Below the pieces are notes generated by a model. The model was not told the origin of the DNA and made no database searches. It worked only from the letters and a program-made list of their open reading frames with translations. This document shows, piece by piece, positions 18,623-29,143 of a DNA stretch of 64,000 bases (position 1 is the stretch's first letter; every line of letters starts with the position of its first letter). Made by a program: the position numbers and the translations under genes. Location of the stretch: assembly GCA_016937975.1 (NCBI GenBank), contig JAFGVN010000099.1, positions 28,808 through 92,807 of the forward strand, read 5' to 3'. The DNA comes from Clostridia bacterium. Its GTDB lineage: Bacteria > Bacillota > Clostridia > Peptostreptococcales > Acidaminobacteraceae.

Positions 18623-20147
18623 AGTTCATTAGATTAAAAAATGTAGTTTCATAGTTTAAATTGATCTTTTCACCTGTGTTTAGATAAAGATTATTAATTT
18701 CAATGGTATATCTATTGTTGATCTCATAGGTAATCTCACTGGGATTTGGTCTAAAAATAATACAAAAAGGAATCCCATAACCGCTGGTTTCTACCTTAAA
18801 ATACTCCCCCTCTTTATCCTTATCACTTGAATCAAAAGTATAGATCTTATTATGCTCACGATCAGAAAGCGTAACAGTAATTCCATCTGTTTGATCAGAA
18901 TTATAATGGTCAGGATTTAAAGAAATGGACCATGGAATAGTTTCGTCAAAAAATTCCATTGGAAAAGCTATAGATGATGGCCAAGGTACAATATCATAAG
19001 TGGTATCATATTGTTGCAAGCCATTAAAGACTTTTATAACACTATAATATTGATAATTGTCAGGATATTCTACATAACCTAAGCCAACTTCTTTAAGTTG
19101 TGGTAATAGAAACCATCGTCTGTGACCAATTTTATCTATATTATAAATATCCTCATCCTCTACAAGCCTAACGATGGCTGTGGAAAGTGGAGTAATGCCT
19201 GCAGCTAGATTACCGCTACTTGTGGCATTATAACCTTTTTCATAAATAAAATCAGACATGTCTTCCGGTTGATTAGGGGTGTGTGAAAATTCACTGACGG
19301 CATTAAGTAGTGCACCATGTTGTGCAAGGTCATTAGCTTCACTGGAATATGCTACAGGCAATAATCCGACAATGGATCTGAGAAAGCTCAACATATGTAT
19401 ACCATCATCAAGATAACCTGTCGTGAGTGCGCCAGCATCATAAGGTGATTCGATTATAGGCATTTTAGAAAATATAGGTCCATCATAAACCGGTTGATAA
19501 TATAACCAAGACTTTTTTATTGTTGCAACTTGTAAATCATAAGGAGATACAGTTGTTTTAGGTGAATTTAATCGTGTAGGATCATATAATTTAATAATAA
19601 TCGCTGATGCCTCTGCTCTTGTGGCATAACCATCAATTCTGAAGGTTTGATCAGGATAACCAGACATAATGCCCAGAGCATATGCTCTTAAAACAATGTT
19701 TTGCCAATAGGATGACATATCTTCAAAATCTTTTATCATAACATTATATTTTAGATAATCATCTGGAGGTTCCATATCTATTGCTCTTAAAACAATACGG
19801 CACATTTCACCTCGATTAATAGGCAAATCATACTTTGAAAACTCATTTGCTTGAATCCAATTGAGGGTTTTTGCTTTTTCAAGATAACCATCTGCCCAAT
19901 AATCTGATTGAGTTTCCAGCGGTTCTATTCCCTTCGCTTTCAATGCTAAGGTTACAAAGGCTTCCACAGTAATGGTCTGCTCTGGTCCAAACATCTGATT
20001 GCCTATGCCTGATATCACACCATTTGAACCTAATTCAGTTACAATGTCGTAATACCATGCACTTTCAGAGACATCATAAAAAAGGACTTCTCCACTTACT
20101 TGATTGATCAATAAAAGTAGCATGATTATAAGGAATTTTTTTTTCAT
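18621..20147 (-). CDS. Secreted S-layer-homology protein with CAP domain
   Basis: The 508 residues begin with a signal peptide (KKKFLIIMLLLLINQVSG) cleaved near residue 19. Three SLH repeats follow: FYDVSESAWYYDIV... (about 23-75), one near 80-130, and one near 140-192. They bind pyruvylated cell-wall polymer. Residues about 250-370 are a CAP/SCP-like domain, recognisable by the TSSGNLAAG turn and IGHRRWFLLPQLKEVGLG. The last 140 residues are beta-rich and of unknown function. The protein is held on the cell surface. The start follows AAGGAGTG and the gene is divergent from the receiver-like gene. Confidence 0.88.
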   Translation of the reverse strand: MKKKFLIIMLLLLINQVSGEVLFYDVSESAWYYDIVTELGSNGVISGIGNQMFGPEQTITVEAFVTLALKAKGIEPLETQSDYWADGYLEKAKTLNWIQANEFSKYDLPINRGEMCRIVLRAIDMEPPDDYLKYNVMIKDFEDMSSYWQNIVLRAYALGIMSGYPDQTFRIDGYATRAEASAIIIKLYDPTRLNSPKTTVSPYDLQVATIKKSWLYYQPVYDGPIFSKMPIIESPYDAGALTTGYLDDGIHMLSFLRSIVGLLPVAYSSEANDLAQHGALLNAVSEFSHTPNQPEDMSDFIYEKGYNATSSGNLAAGITPLSTAIVRLVEDEDIYNIDKIGHRRWFLLPQLKEVGLGYVEYPDNYQYYSVIKVFNGLQQYDTTYDIVPWPSSIAFPMEFFDETIPWSISLNPDHYNSDQTDGITVTLSDREHNKIYTFDSSDKDKEGEYFKVETSGYGIPFCIIFRPNPSEITYEINNRYTIEINNLYLNTGEKINLNYETTFFNLMN

Positions 20148-20194
20148 GTATTCACTCCTTTTGTATTTAAGGTATAATGAACTTAGGAGGGCTT

Positions 20195-21004
20195 ATGAAA
20201 CATATAATTGTATTCGAACAAAAACAATTTCTTTTGGAACGTATAAGAAAAGTAATTAATTCAGAAATGTGTAAATTATATGAAGCCACGAATTTATTGG
20301 CTCTGGAACATTTTTTAACTCATGATTTAATTAAAGTGGATATGATCATAGCTGAACTCAACTTTAACGAAAAACAAGAAGTAGAAATGATTACCAATTA
20401 TCTACACTTATACCCTGAGACGAAACTTATAATCTTTACATCTGATGGCAGTAAGCAAGCATTTTTAGACAGTATCAAAGTAGGAGCAAAAGATTATATT
20501 ATTCATACAGCATCCAATGATGATATTAAAAAACGTATTGATCAGCATTTGAATACCAATCAACAAAATATGATACCTACCCATTTGATTCTAAATCTTA
20601 ACAAGTATATTTCTGGAGAAATCATCAAAGCCAATAAAGGAAATTATGAGTTAACTATTGCTTTTAGCTCTATTTTAAATGAAAAAAATTTGCATATCTT
20701 AAAGGAAGATACATCAAGGGTCGCAAATTATTTATCAGCGAATTATTGGGATACCGATTCTCTTGTTATTTATGGTTTTAACCATTTATTAAGTTTCTTT
20801 CCCTTCTGTACAAAAGACATGGTTCCATTTGTGGATGAGAAACTACAACATCTCTTTGCCCAGTTTAAAGCCATGAATTTAGATTTAGGCAAATGTACTT
20901 TACAGAACACCTATGTTACCTTTCCTGATGAAGGTTTGACTGTGAATGACATCATTCGTATCGTTAGAAAGAAAATTGAAAAACAAGCTGGCATTAACAC
21001 ATAA
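20195..21004 (+). CDS. Pseudo-receiver protein with Asp replaced by Glu
   Basis: The ATG behind AGGAGG gives 269 residues; TATAAT lies about 17 bases upstream. Residues 1-125 follow the receiver fold: IIVFEQ, the beta-3 end VDMIIAELNF, IIFTSDG with the switch Thr, and GAKDYI with the conserved Lys. The phosphoacceptor Asp is Glu54, a substitution that often mimics the phosphorylated state. The C-terminal 140 residues lack a DNA-binding domain; the end VTFPDEGLTVNDIIRIVRKKIEKQ resembles the tail of a degenerate GGDEF domain. No kinase is adjacent. It is probably a constitutive or protein-interaction regulator. Confidence 0.7.
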   Translation: MKHIIVFEQKQFLLERIRKVINSEMCKLYEATNLLALEHFLTHDLIKVDMIIAELNFNEKQEVEMITNYLHLYPETKLIIFTSDGSKQAFLDSIKVGAKDYIIHTASNDDIKKRIDQHLNTNQQNMIPTHLILNLNKYISGEIIKANKGNYELTIAFSSILNEKNLHILKEDTSRVANYLSANYWDTDSLVIYGFNHLLSFFPFCTKDMVPFVDEKLQHLFAQFKAMNLDLGKCTLQNTYVTFPDEGLTVNDIIRIVRKKIEKQAGINT

Positions 21005-21026
21005 AAAACCTGCATAAGCAGGTTTT
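21005..21026. terminator. Bidirectional terminator
   Basis: The stem AAAACCTGC/GCAGGTTTT with an ATAA loop and T-runs on both sides separates the converging pseudo-receiver and Gfo/Idh genes. Confidence 0.88.
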
Positions 21027-21032
21027 CTTTTT

Positions 21033-22259
21033 CTAAATATTAGTTTTATATTCCTCGATATCAACAATTTTATGCTTTAGTCGACTGGTTTCAGCAGCAC
21101 AACTCATTAAGTGTGACATTAAAGAAGTTTCACCATTGGTTAAGGATTGATTCTTTTTACCCATAAGCAACTGAGAAAAAGCATTCATAATACCAACATC
21201 ACCACCACCATGTCCACCTTGAACAACATCTGGAATGATGATCTCAGCAGGTTCATTAAACCTCTGCAAAATAATTTCGTTTTTTGCATCTTTTACTTTT
21301 ATGGTGCCTTCTGAACCCATCAGTTTTATTGTTCTTGAAATATCATTTGTAAATGCACATAAGTTAAAAGTTGCAGTGACCTGATTCTCAAAACACATCG
21401 TCGTTACTTGATGATCAACAACATCATTGTCACAGTGATAGACACATCGCCCATATGGCCCATTCATAAGTGCATGATGAACACCATCAGGGGTTTGATC
21501 CGGTGTAATAGTAGAGGTTGGCCACATATTTAGTGTTGTATAGATTTTCTTTGTTGCGAAAGGACAACTGTCAGTATAGGCACACTCAGAGCATCGTTCA
21601 AAGCCTTTGGAATTTCCTTTATGAAAATGTGATAAATGTCCAAAGGATTGAATACTTTTACAAGGGCTATCTGCTAACCAATATAAAATATCCATATCAT
21701 GACAAGATTTTGCTAAAATTAAAGGACTACTTTCAGTTGTATTTCTCCAATTACCTCTTACAAAACTGTGTGCAAAGTGATAATATCCAATATTTTCATT
21801 ATGTTGAATGGATTGAAGCTTCCCGATTTTACCTTCACTTACTAAAGCTTTGAGCTTTTGGTATAAAGGCGTATATCTAAGTACATGACAAACTAAAACT
21901 TGACCTTTTGATTTCTTTTCTGCTTCTGCAATAGCAATAGACTCTTCAATACGATTTGACATCGGCTTTTCCAATAAGACATGGTAATCCTTTTTTAAAG
22001 CTTCCAAGGTTGGTAAATAGTGATCTGCATCAGAGGTTGCAATAATTACGCCATCTGCAAATTTTTCTTTTTCCAGTAAAGGCTCCCAACTTTCAAAACC
22101 CATTTCCTCTGAAATTCCATGTTTTTTCATTACAGCTTCCCTTTTCATCGGATTAGGTTCTGCTACTGCAATAATTCTAATGTGATCATGGTTTTCTATA
22201 TAGGCACCATAACGATCTTTACCTCTGTCTCCTGCTCCAATTAAAATGACTTCAACCAT
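21033..22259 (-). CDS. Gfo/Idh/MocA-family oxidoreductase
   Basis: The 408 residues start behind AAAGGAG. The N-terminal Rossmann fold shows VILIGAGDRGKDRYG for NAD(P), and LLEKPMSNRIEE carries the family EKP motif. Residues about 195-225 contain a Cys cluster (CSECAYTDSC) found in one subgroup and possibly metal-binding. The C-terminal half is the usual dimerising beta-sheet domain and contains a HGGGD segment. Members oxidise or reduce sugars, inositols or related polyols. No sugar transporter or kinase is nearby, so the substrate is unknown. Confidence 0.86.
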   Translation of the reverse strand: MVEVILIGAGDRGKDRYGAYIENHDHIRIIAVAEPNPMKREAVMKKHGISEEMGFESWEPLLEKEKFADGVIIATSDADHYLPTLEALKKDYHVLLEKPMSNRIEESIAIAEAEKKSKGQVLVCHVLRYTPLYQKLKALVSEGKIGKLQSIQHNENIGYYHFAHSFVRGNWRNTTESSPLILAKSCHDMDILYWLADSPCKSIQSFGHLSHFHKGNSKGFERCSECAYTDSCPFATKKIYTTLNMWPTSTITPDQTPDGVHHALMNGPYGRCVYHCDNDVVDHQVTTMCFENQVTATFNLCAFTNDISRTIKLMGSEGTIKVKDAKNEIILQRFNEPAEIIIPDVVQGGHGGGDVGIMNAFSQLLMGKKNQSLTNGETSLMSHLMSCAAETSRLKHKIVDIEEYKTNI

Positions 22260-22277
22260 TTTTGACTCCTTTAATCT

Positions 22278-22913
22278 TTAGTAAATATAAGGTTTGACGA
22301 GTTCTAAAATTTTCTCTTTAAGTTCTGGATCAAAGTGCTCTTCAGTTGCATCAAAGGATCCCTCTAAATTTAATCTTACTTTAGGGCATAAATCAAAGGC
22401 GTTAAACCAGGCTTCATAATGCTTTTTCAAATCCACCATATAATCTCTGGGAATAGTGGACGCTTCCGTTGAACGGCTTCTTTTTTTGATACGACTTAGT
22501 GCTTTATCAACAGAAACATCTAAATAGATTAATAATTCCGGTGGATGAATATGTTCAAGCATATTTTTTAGTAAGCTCAAATAAATGTCGAATTCGTCAT
22601 CTGACATTTGTCCACGATCATTGATTGTACGGGCAAACACTTCATCTCCGTAAATTGAGCGATCGAATAAGGCTTGAGTTTTTAAATGCTCTACTGCTTT
22701 TAAATCCTTAAACCTTTCGTTAAGGAACATCACCTGAATGATGGCACTCCACCTATTTTGATCATGATAGAACTGATCAAGCATTCGCTGAGCAAGATTA
22801 TTTTCAGTTTTACTTTTCAATTCTTCATAAAAAGGTATATGATAAGCTTCACTTATAATCTGACCAACAGTTGTTTTGCCTGCGCCAATGATGCCATCAA
22901 TTACAATTGCCAT
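22278..22913 (-). CDS. Deoxynucleoside kinase
   Basis: I chose the ATG behind AAGGAGA (211 residues); the frame extends 16 codons upstream without a ribosome site. The P-loop is GIIGAGKTT, the DRS motif appears as FDRSIYGDEVFA, and the LID region RIKKRSRS holds the phosphate-binding Arg residues. It belongs to the dGK/dAK/dCK type that makes dNMPs for salvage in the cytoplasm. It sits 18 bases upstream of the Gfo/Idh gene and downstream of the giant lipoprotein gene; these are probably unrelated passengers on one strand. Confidence 0.9.
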   Translation of the reverse strand: MAIVIDGIIGAGKTTVGQIISEAYHIPFYEELKSKTENNLAQRMLDQFYHDQNRWSAIIQVMFLNERFKDLKAVEHLKTQALFDRSIYGDEVFARTINDRGQMSDDEFDIYLSLLKNMLEHIHPPELLIYLDVSVDKALSRIKKRSRSTEASTIPRDYMVDLKKHYEAWFNAFDLCPKVRLNLEGSFDATEEHFDPELKEKILELVKPYIY

Positions 22914-22970
22914 ATTCGATTCTCCTTGTAGATAACGGATTAATTCAGTTGATATAAACACACATTTCTC

Positions 22971-25900
22971 CTATTTAGCAATATCAAAATAAAGTTTTAC
23001 ACCTTCTATATAGCCTTCAGTATACCCTAAAACACCTTGTTTTGCATCAAATTTTCCATCAAATGTAAAATTAACTGGGCCGACACTTTGGGATGCTGAT
23101 ATAGTTCCACCAATAGAACCAGAAACATTATCACCAAATTTCACACCAAAATTATCTGCCAATCCCAGTGCAAATGCTTTTGCTTTTTCAAGAATAATTT
23201 TATAATCACTTTCCTCTAACGAAAAGGCGGCAACAGACCAGAGAGAGGTTTCAACACCTTTGAATGCGCCTAAAGCAAATTGTCCTGCTCCTTTTATGGT
23301 ATCAATTATTGTCGCTTCCACACCTGCACCATGGGTAAAATCATCTAAGACAGCAATAACTTCATAAGTATCCGGATGACCTTCTAACCATGCATATCGC
23401 TTGTATCCGTTGATGATTGCTGGTTGATCAGGAATAATAACATAGGCATTTAATTCTCTAAAATACGCAATAAGTTCTTCTGGGTAGTGTTTAGCTCTTA
23501 ATAATTCTGCAACTTCTTCAGTTATATAAGGTTCCAACACGTATAATTCTGATCCTTCTGGTAGCTTAGACCAAATGCCTTCCAAACCTGTTCCATGATG
23601 CATAACTTCTTGTTCAAGGGTACTCGCATACATACCAGCCATAATGTTAAAGGCTTTAATATTAGAATCCTCTCCTATGAAAACTTCATCAAAGGCTTGT
23701 AGTAAATCTATGGAAGTATAGAATTGGTCTTCAACTAGACGATTGGTAACGATGATTATTTTAGGTTTATTGATGTGACCAATTTTTAAGTCTAATTGTT
23801 GTGCTGCTAGTTGATTGAACTGCTGTTGTTGATAATGGAATTGGTTGAGCATACTCCTATCATACCATCTCAAAGCCGTATAAGTGGATGGATTTGAGAT
23901 TTTGTCATACAAGGACGACCATTCCTTCATCAATTCATCTCCTGCAATTGAATTCAGATCAGGTGCGTTAATGGAAGCCGTCATAAACAACTGATCCACA
24001 GACATACCCTCATTGTAATCTGCCTCATAGGTATAAACCGTGCCATCCAATAAAATAAATTCGATTTTAATTTTTTTAAAATCATAATAATCTGGATTTA
24101 TAATTTCGTCACCTAATATTTCACCGTCAGCAGTATTCATATAAAAACGCGCTTGACTACCATTAACACCTACACCAAAATCTATTGCATCTAGACTTAA
24201 TGTAGACATTGGCAAATAACCATAGTAAATTGGAACTTCAACCATATGATCCATTTCAGTTTCACCTGACAATGCATCACCCATATCACTGAACTGCTGC
24301 GTCATACTGTGTTCTGTATATTCACCATACAGGGTAACATCCATACATATTTCAGTGGAACCATATTCTGTTTCACCTGCAACATCCATAACAACTAGAT
24401 CATCAATATCTTCCATTAAGACGCAGAATGGCAAGATTAACAAATGATCTTTTCCGTCATTGTAACGAACACCAGGTACGACATCAACGCTCAAAGGTTG
24501 ATGCGCTATTTTTTCAAAGATTTCTTTGCCTCTTGGTGTTAAATGTAAAACTTGCAATTTTGGTGCGTATCCTAATTTTGCCAATTGCGTATAGGCCAAA
24601 TGTGCCAGGTCTTGTTCTGTTCCATAATTTTGAATGACCAAAGCTTCTGGGCTTAAATTGTATTCAAAAGGCTCTTGCAAACCATTGGAAGGAATAACGT
24701 CAATAGCTTTCATAACTTTAAACAAATCATCAAGATCCTTAATAGATGACAATATTTGATTGCCATAGGTACTCAACATTGGAGTCGCTATATCCTCTTG
24801 ACTCGAGGTTTCATCCAATCCTAATTTTTGATTTAAAGATTCATCATCTTCTGGATGTAACAAAGCATACCTTGTGACCATTTCATTTATTGCGTCTGAA
24901 AGCTCTTCTTCAAAAGTTGAATTATCAATATAATCTACATTAGTCATCAAGAAATCAGAGCTTTGCTTTGTTTTGGTCACTGGTTGATTATAGGCTTCAA
25001 ACTCCGGTGAATACAAATGCCAGCTACCTGTTTCTTTTGGAATTTCGTAAATAATAAAACCTCTTCTTGATGTGCCATCATAAACAACCGTTTCATCTGT
25101 AAAGCCTAAAATGATATGACCAGTTTCTTCACTGTAAGGTGTGTATGGCAAGTTGGTATTATTACCAAAGGTTGATAAGCCAACACTATTTGCTTCTTCT
25201 ACATTATCCGGTGCTACCATTAGCATGCTTGAAATACCACTGGTTGCAAAACTATCTTTGATGTCTTCAACCGTTATATCGACAACAATCATTCTATTGT
25301 CATAATTACCAAGTTCCTGTATTTCAAAGACATCATTAAGATATAAATTGAAATATTCATGTTCAAACTTCGATTGATAGGTTGTTGTCATGACTTTATG
25401 ATTTTCTATTGGAATTACTTTATCTTCATCATACAAGTCAATGAACAATTCGCTTGTGTATGGTGCTAAAATTTCAGGCATATGGAAAACCATATTGACA
25501 TAGTTTTGAGCACCAGGAGCCATCATTCTTGGCTGATAAAAACCTCCTGGATTTAAAACCGTTAATGGAGAAACTGGTATATAAAAGTCGCCATTCTCCG
25601 TTTTTATTCGCATACTCATTCTTTCAGATGGATCTATATCCAGTAAAGCTTGAACACTTGATGTAAAATTGCCCTTGAGTAAAGCAAATACACTTTTATC
25701 TTCCAGTTTTACATCACCAATCTCATTTAATAAAGTTCTTTCAGATATACTGAGGCCAAATGTATCCGTTAAGTTTGTTGCAACAGTTGTTGGCATATTT
25801 TCAAGTTCAAATGGAATATCTACTTCACCCACTATTGGGACGTGTATGTGACCATAATTGGTGTCATAGAAGTGTAAAGCAGTTTGATTCATGACATCAT

Positions 25901-28900
25901 CAGGAATTAAAAATGTAACTAATCCTTTGACACTTGAATCAGGTAAAATTGTTATGGTGTAATTTCCAGGTGAAACAATAGGTTCGCCCATGAGCCATGT
26001 GGCTGTAGATGCAGGTACTGTATCTTTATTGTTAAAGGTTAAGTACAAATGAGAAATAAAATTTGGAATTTGATAAGCAATTTTTTTCATTTCCAATTTG
26101 CCCTTTGCACCACCACTGACCCAACTTGAAGGATGTCCAGAGCCATCTGGATATACCATGACCTCTTGCTCTGGAAGAATATTTTTCATTTCTATGTCTA
26201 AAGCCATAAACTGATAGCCATCAGGTGCAGCAACACCATTGAGTTTATCAATAAAATAGAGCTCATTAACAGAAACTTCGCAGGCTTTGTTTTGTCCTTT
26301 GCCATCTGCTACCATTCTATTAGATATAATAACTTCACTAATTGGCAATGATGACGATGATATTTTAGTTGCGGTTGTTCCATCATATTGTTTAACAAAA
26401 TCTGTAAATCTATATTGAATTGTTTCTGATAAAACTATTTCATCCGTTGTTCTCTTCGGACTTAACTCAGCTAATCGACTTGTACTAAAGACTTCTCTCA
26501 CACCTAAATCGTTTTCTTTTTCTACAGATAAAAATACATTCACCAATTCTGATTTTGGTGCTTCAATCACTCTATTTAAAAGTCTATTTAATTCGTCTTC
26601 TAAAAGCGCTGAATCTTCACTGATCACATAACTTCCGCCACTTAATTCCGCAGCTAAAATAAAATCTTCCTCTGCATCTTCAACACCAAGGCCAACCCAA
26701 AGGACACTGATATCACTTTCAGAGATTTGACCAAGAAGGTTTTTAAATGCATCTTCTGAATCTCTTGTGCCCAATGCTGCATCTGTAATATAAATAATGA
26801 CTTTTTTAGAGGCAGGGAGATACTTCATAGTTCTATAAGCCGCTTCAACTGACCCTTCAATGTCTGTTCCACCGCCAGCTTGTAGATTCGCCAAAGCTCT
26901 AAGCATTAATGGTTTTTTAGTTGTCAAGGATTGTACAATGCTCGTTTCATCATTAAATTCCGTTAATTGAAACTGTGCATCAACAGACATATTGACAAAA
27001 AAGTCATGAAAGAGTTGCTTCACTTTTAACAACCTATATGAACCATCAGCTGTACTTTCATTCATTGATCCACTGGTATCAATAACCACAGAAACAACAG
27101 GAATATCTGATTTAGATTGAACCATTGGTCGTTCGTATGTTAAATCGTAAGTATTGATTATTTTTTCGTTTATTGCATCAAAAACATTTGAAAGTGCATT
27201 TTGATCATTGGCAGGATAATACACACCTCCTGTGGCAGATGCTAACTTATCAAGGGTATTGACATCATGATTTAAACCGAACCCAATCGTATAAATGGAA
27301 ATGTTATTTTCCTTGACACGATCCATCATTTCTTCAAATGTAGCTTCTGATCCCCTGTCAGTGTCATTGAGATTGGCATCAAAACCATCTGTAAACAAAA
27401 TAAGATTTGGTCTTTCAGCGTTTTCCAATAAATCTAATCCCAATAATACCGCATCATGAAGTGTTGTCGCGCCTCCGACTGTAATCTGTGACAAGTTCTT
27501 CAAAACGGTTTCTTTCGTTGTACCTTCCAAGAGTTTTGGCTTGGAATCAAAATCAACAAGATGTACAATGGTATCCTCAGGTAATTGTTGAACAAATGCC
27601 TTTGCGGCATCTAAAGTTTGAGTCATTTGTCCTTTCATTGAGCCTGAAGAATCTAATAACAAAACGACTTCGGCTGGCGTTTCAACGGGCTTAACTTCAA
27701 GAATTGTTGCCTCATAACCACCTTCATATACAACCGTATTTAATAAATTTGGAATGACCTCTTTGGTTTTATTATCTAGAATTGTAAATCGCATTGAAAT
27801 TTTGTTATTTAATTCTTCAATGTCTTTTATTTCCAAACCTAGTTCTGTGTATCCTGAAGACATTTGAAGTTTTTTGGAAACATTTGGTGGAATAATAACT
27901 TCAGTCATTTGTCCGGAATTTACAGGTACCATCGTTGTCGAATATACAGATACAAGGGCATCACCTTTTGGTGTAATATTAACGTCCCAAAGTCCTGCAG
28001 GTACATAGACAATAAAGTCTCCATCAGGTGTTACATCTAAAGCAGTTAAATCCCCATAGAACTCCGCATGATCTAATGATAAATAATCACCAGCTGTTGG
28101 CTCTATTGTTATTTCTTGTACATATTCTGCACTAACCTTAATAGCCCCCATTGCTTCACCGTATTGAACCTCTGGAATTATGCCTGATTCCAGTAAAGTT
28201 AAGTTTAATTCTTCTGGGTAGTCATCATAAAATTCAATATCCCATTGCATGATGCCTGTGTCATAAGGCAAACTATCCATATACAACGTTTCACCAAATT
28301 CTTCTACATAATCAATGGTTTGATTAAATGCTCTTCGATACTGACCATAAGAATGATCAGTAACCAAGGATATTAAAGCGTCTCCATATGCCTTTTCTGC
28401 TAAAAGAGAATAATAAACATTCCCTTCTAAAATTGAGATTGCATAATAATGACCATCTATTAAATTTTCTTCAGAAATCGTTATTTTTTCTCCCGGAAAG
28501 ATCATATTTGCCTTGATGACATTTAAGGTAAAGTAGTCCTCTTCGTAAAATAAACTTCCAAACCATAAAACATCTCCTTCCAACGCTTGGAAAGCGAGAG
28601 AATTCCCATATCGCCCAATTATTTTCCCATCGATCCTCTCAAGATAATCAGAAAAGTCATAGAGCAGTTGCATATTTTCCACTTCATCATAGGATGCATT
28701 GACTGGTAACAACAGGGTCCACATTTCCCCGTAGTAAACCTCATCAAATAAAACGCCTAATGGATCTACATAAGAAATATACAATTCAGATTGTGAAAGA
28801 TATTCTACTTCATCATAGGCACTAAAACTATAGAAAGGATTGATATAAGGGATCTTCTCCGGCCATTCACCAATAGGTTTTTCCTCAAAGGTCCACATGG

Positions 28901-29090
28901 CTTTTGAGGCTTCAATTGTAAATTGATCCTCCTCAATATTGTTTTGTGCAAGTTCATTATTGTTTAAACTTTCTTCAATGAGATCTGTAGTTTTATTGTC
29001 CACTACAGATGTATCATTGTCTTTTTTCTTACAACCTATTACAAGAAAACTTGAAAGAATCAGTAACAAAATTATTATCTTTTTCATCAT
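22971..29090 (-). CDS. Giant lipoprotein with two von Willebrand factor A domains
   Basis: The 2039 residues begin with a lipoprotein signal (SFLVIGC, lipidated Cys20). A beta-rich region of about 430 residues precedes a first vWA domain near 475-650 with the MIDAS motif DSSGS and TDGFD, and a second near 668-850 with DTSGS and TDAAL. Both keep the DxSxS metal site. The rest, about 1150 residues, is beta-rich and unrecognised, with repeated sandwich-like segments. The C-terminus (about 1890-2039) has a Gly/Ala-rich stretch that could be amphipathic. It should be anchored outside the membrane and bind protein or matrix ligands through metal. It has its own GGGGTG ribosome site. Confidence 0.85.
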   Translation of the reverse strand: MMKKIIILLLILSSFLVIGCKKKDNDTSVVDNKTTDLIEESLNNNELAQNNIEEDQFTIEASKAMWTFEEKPIGEWPEKIPYINPFYSFSAYDEVEYLSQSELYISYVDPLGVLFDEVYYGEMWTLLLPVNASYDEVENMQLLYDFSDYLERIDGKIIGRYGNSLAFQALEGDVLWFGSLFYEEDYFTLNVIKANMIFPGEKITISEENLIDGHYYAISILEGNVYYSLLAEKAYGDALISLVTDHSYGQYRRAFNQTIDYVEEFGETLYMDSLPYDTGIMQWDIEFYDDYPEELNLTLLESGIIPEVQYGEAMGAIKVSAEYVQEITIEPTAGDYLSLDHAEFYGDLTALDVTPDGDFIVYVPAGLWDVNITPKGDALVSVYSTTMVPVNSGQMTEVIIPPNVSKKLQMSSGYTELGLEIKDIEELNNKISMRFTILDNKTKEVIPNLLNTVVYEGGYEATILEVKPVETPAEVVLLLDSSGSMKGQMTQTLDAAKAFVQQLPEDTIVHLVDFDSKPKLLEGTTKETVLKNLSQITVGGATTLHDAVLLGLDLLENAERPNLILFTDGFDANLNDTDRGSEATFEEMMDRVKENNISIYTIGFGLNHDVNTLDKLASATGGVYYPANDQNALSNVFDAINEKIINTYDLTYERPMVQSKSDIPVVSVVIDTSGSMNESTADGSYRLLKVKQLFHDFFVNMSVDAQFQLTEFNDETSIVQSLTTKKPLMLRALANLQAGGGTDIEGSVEAAYRTMKYLPASKKVIIYITDAALGTRDSEDAFKNLLGQISESDISVLWVGLGVEDAEEDFILAAELSGGSYVISEDSALLEDELNRLLNRVIEAPKSELVNVFLSVEKENDLGVREVFSTSRLAELSPKRTTDEIVLSETIQYRFTDFVKQYDGTTATKISSSSLPISEVIISNRMVADGKGQNKACEVSVNELYFIDKLNGVAAPDGYQFMALDIEMKNILPEQEVMVYPDGSGHPSSWVSGGAKGKLEMKKIAYQIPNFISHLYLTFNNKDTVPASTATWLMGEPIVSPGNYTITILPDSSVKGLVTFLIPDDVMNQTALHFYDTNYGHIHVPIVGEVDIPFELENMPTTVATNLTDTFGLSISERTLLNEIGDVKLEDKSVFALLKGNFTSSVQALLDIDPSERMSMRIKTENGDFYIPVSPLTVLNPGGFYQPRMMAPGAQNYVNMVFHMPEILAPYTSELFIDLYDEDKVIPIENHKVMTTTYQSKFEHEYFNLYLNDVFEIQELGNYDNRMIVVDITVEDIKDSFATSGISSMLMVAPDNVEEANSVGLSTFGNNTNLPYTPYSEETGHIILGFTDETVVYDGTSRRGFIIYEIPKETGSWHLYSPEFEAYNQPVTKTKQSSDFLMTNVDYIDNSTFEEELSDAINEMVTRYALLHPEDDESLNQKLGLDETSSQEDIATPMLSTYGNQILSSIKDLDDLFKVMKAIDVIPSNGLQEPFEYNLSPEALVIQNYGTEQDLAHLAYTQLAKLGYAPKLQVLHLTPRGKEIFEKIAHQPLSVDVVPGVRYNDGKDHLLILPFCVLMEDIDDLVVMDVAGETEYGSTEICMDVTLYGEYTEHSMTQQFSDMGDALSGETEMDHMVEVPIYYGYLPMSTLSLDAIDFGVGVNGSQARFYMNTADGEILGDEIINPDYYDFKKIKIEFILLDGTVYTYEADYNEGMSVDQLFMTASINAPDLNSIAGDELMKEWSSLYDKISNPSTYTALRWYDRSMLNQFHYQQQQFNQLAAQQLDLKIGHINKPKIIIVTNRLVEDQFYTSIDLLQAFDEVFIGEDSNIKAFNIMAGMYASTLEQEVMHHGTGLEGIWSKLPEGSELYVLEPYITEEVAELLRAKHYPEELIAYFRELNAYVIIPDQPAIINGYKRYAWLEGHPDTYEVIAVLDDFTHGAGVEATIIDTIKGAGQFALGAFKGVETSLWSVAAFSLEESDYKIILEKAKAFALGLADNFGVKFGDNVSGSIGGTISASQSVGPVNFTFDGKFDAKQGVLGYTEGYIEGVKLYFDIAK

Positions 29091-29113
29091 ATCACCCCAA
29101 AATATATTGCTAA

Positions 29114-29143
29114 TCGAAAAAGAATAGACTTAAAAGTCTATTC
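29114..29143 (-). terminator. Terminator of the LiaF-like gene
   Basis: The stem GAATAGACT/AGTCTATTC with a TTTA loop (minus strand) is followed by TTTTT. It overlaps the stop codon of the upstream gene and separates it from the giant lipoprotein gene. Confidence 0.82.

Noticed and set aside
21518..21853. 111-residue plus-strand ORF
   Set aside because: It lies fully opposite the Gfo/Idh gene, whose frame and motifs are clear; no ribosome site.
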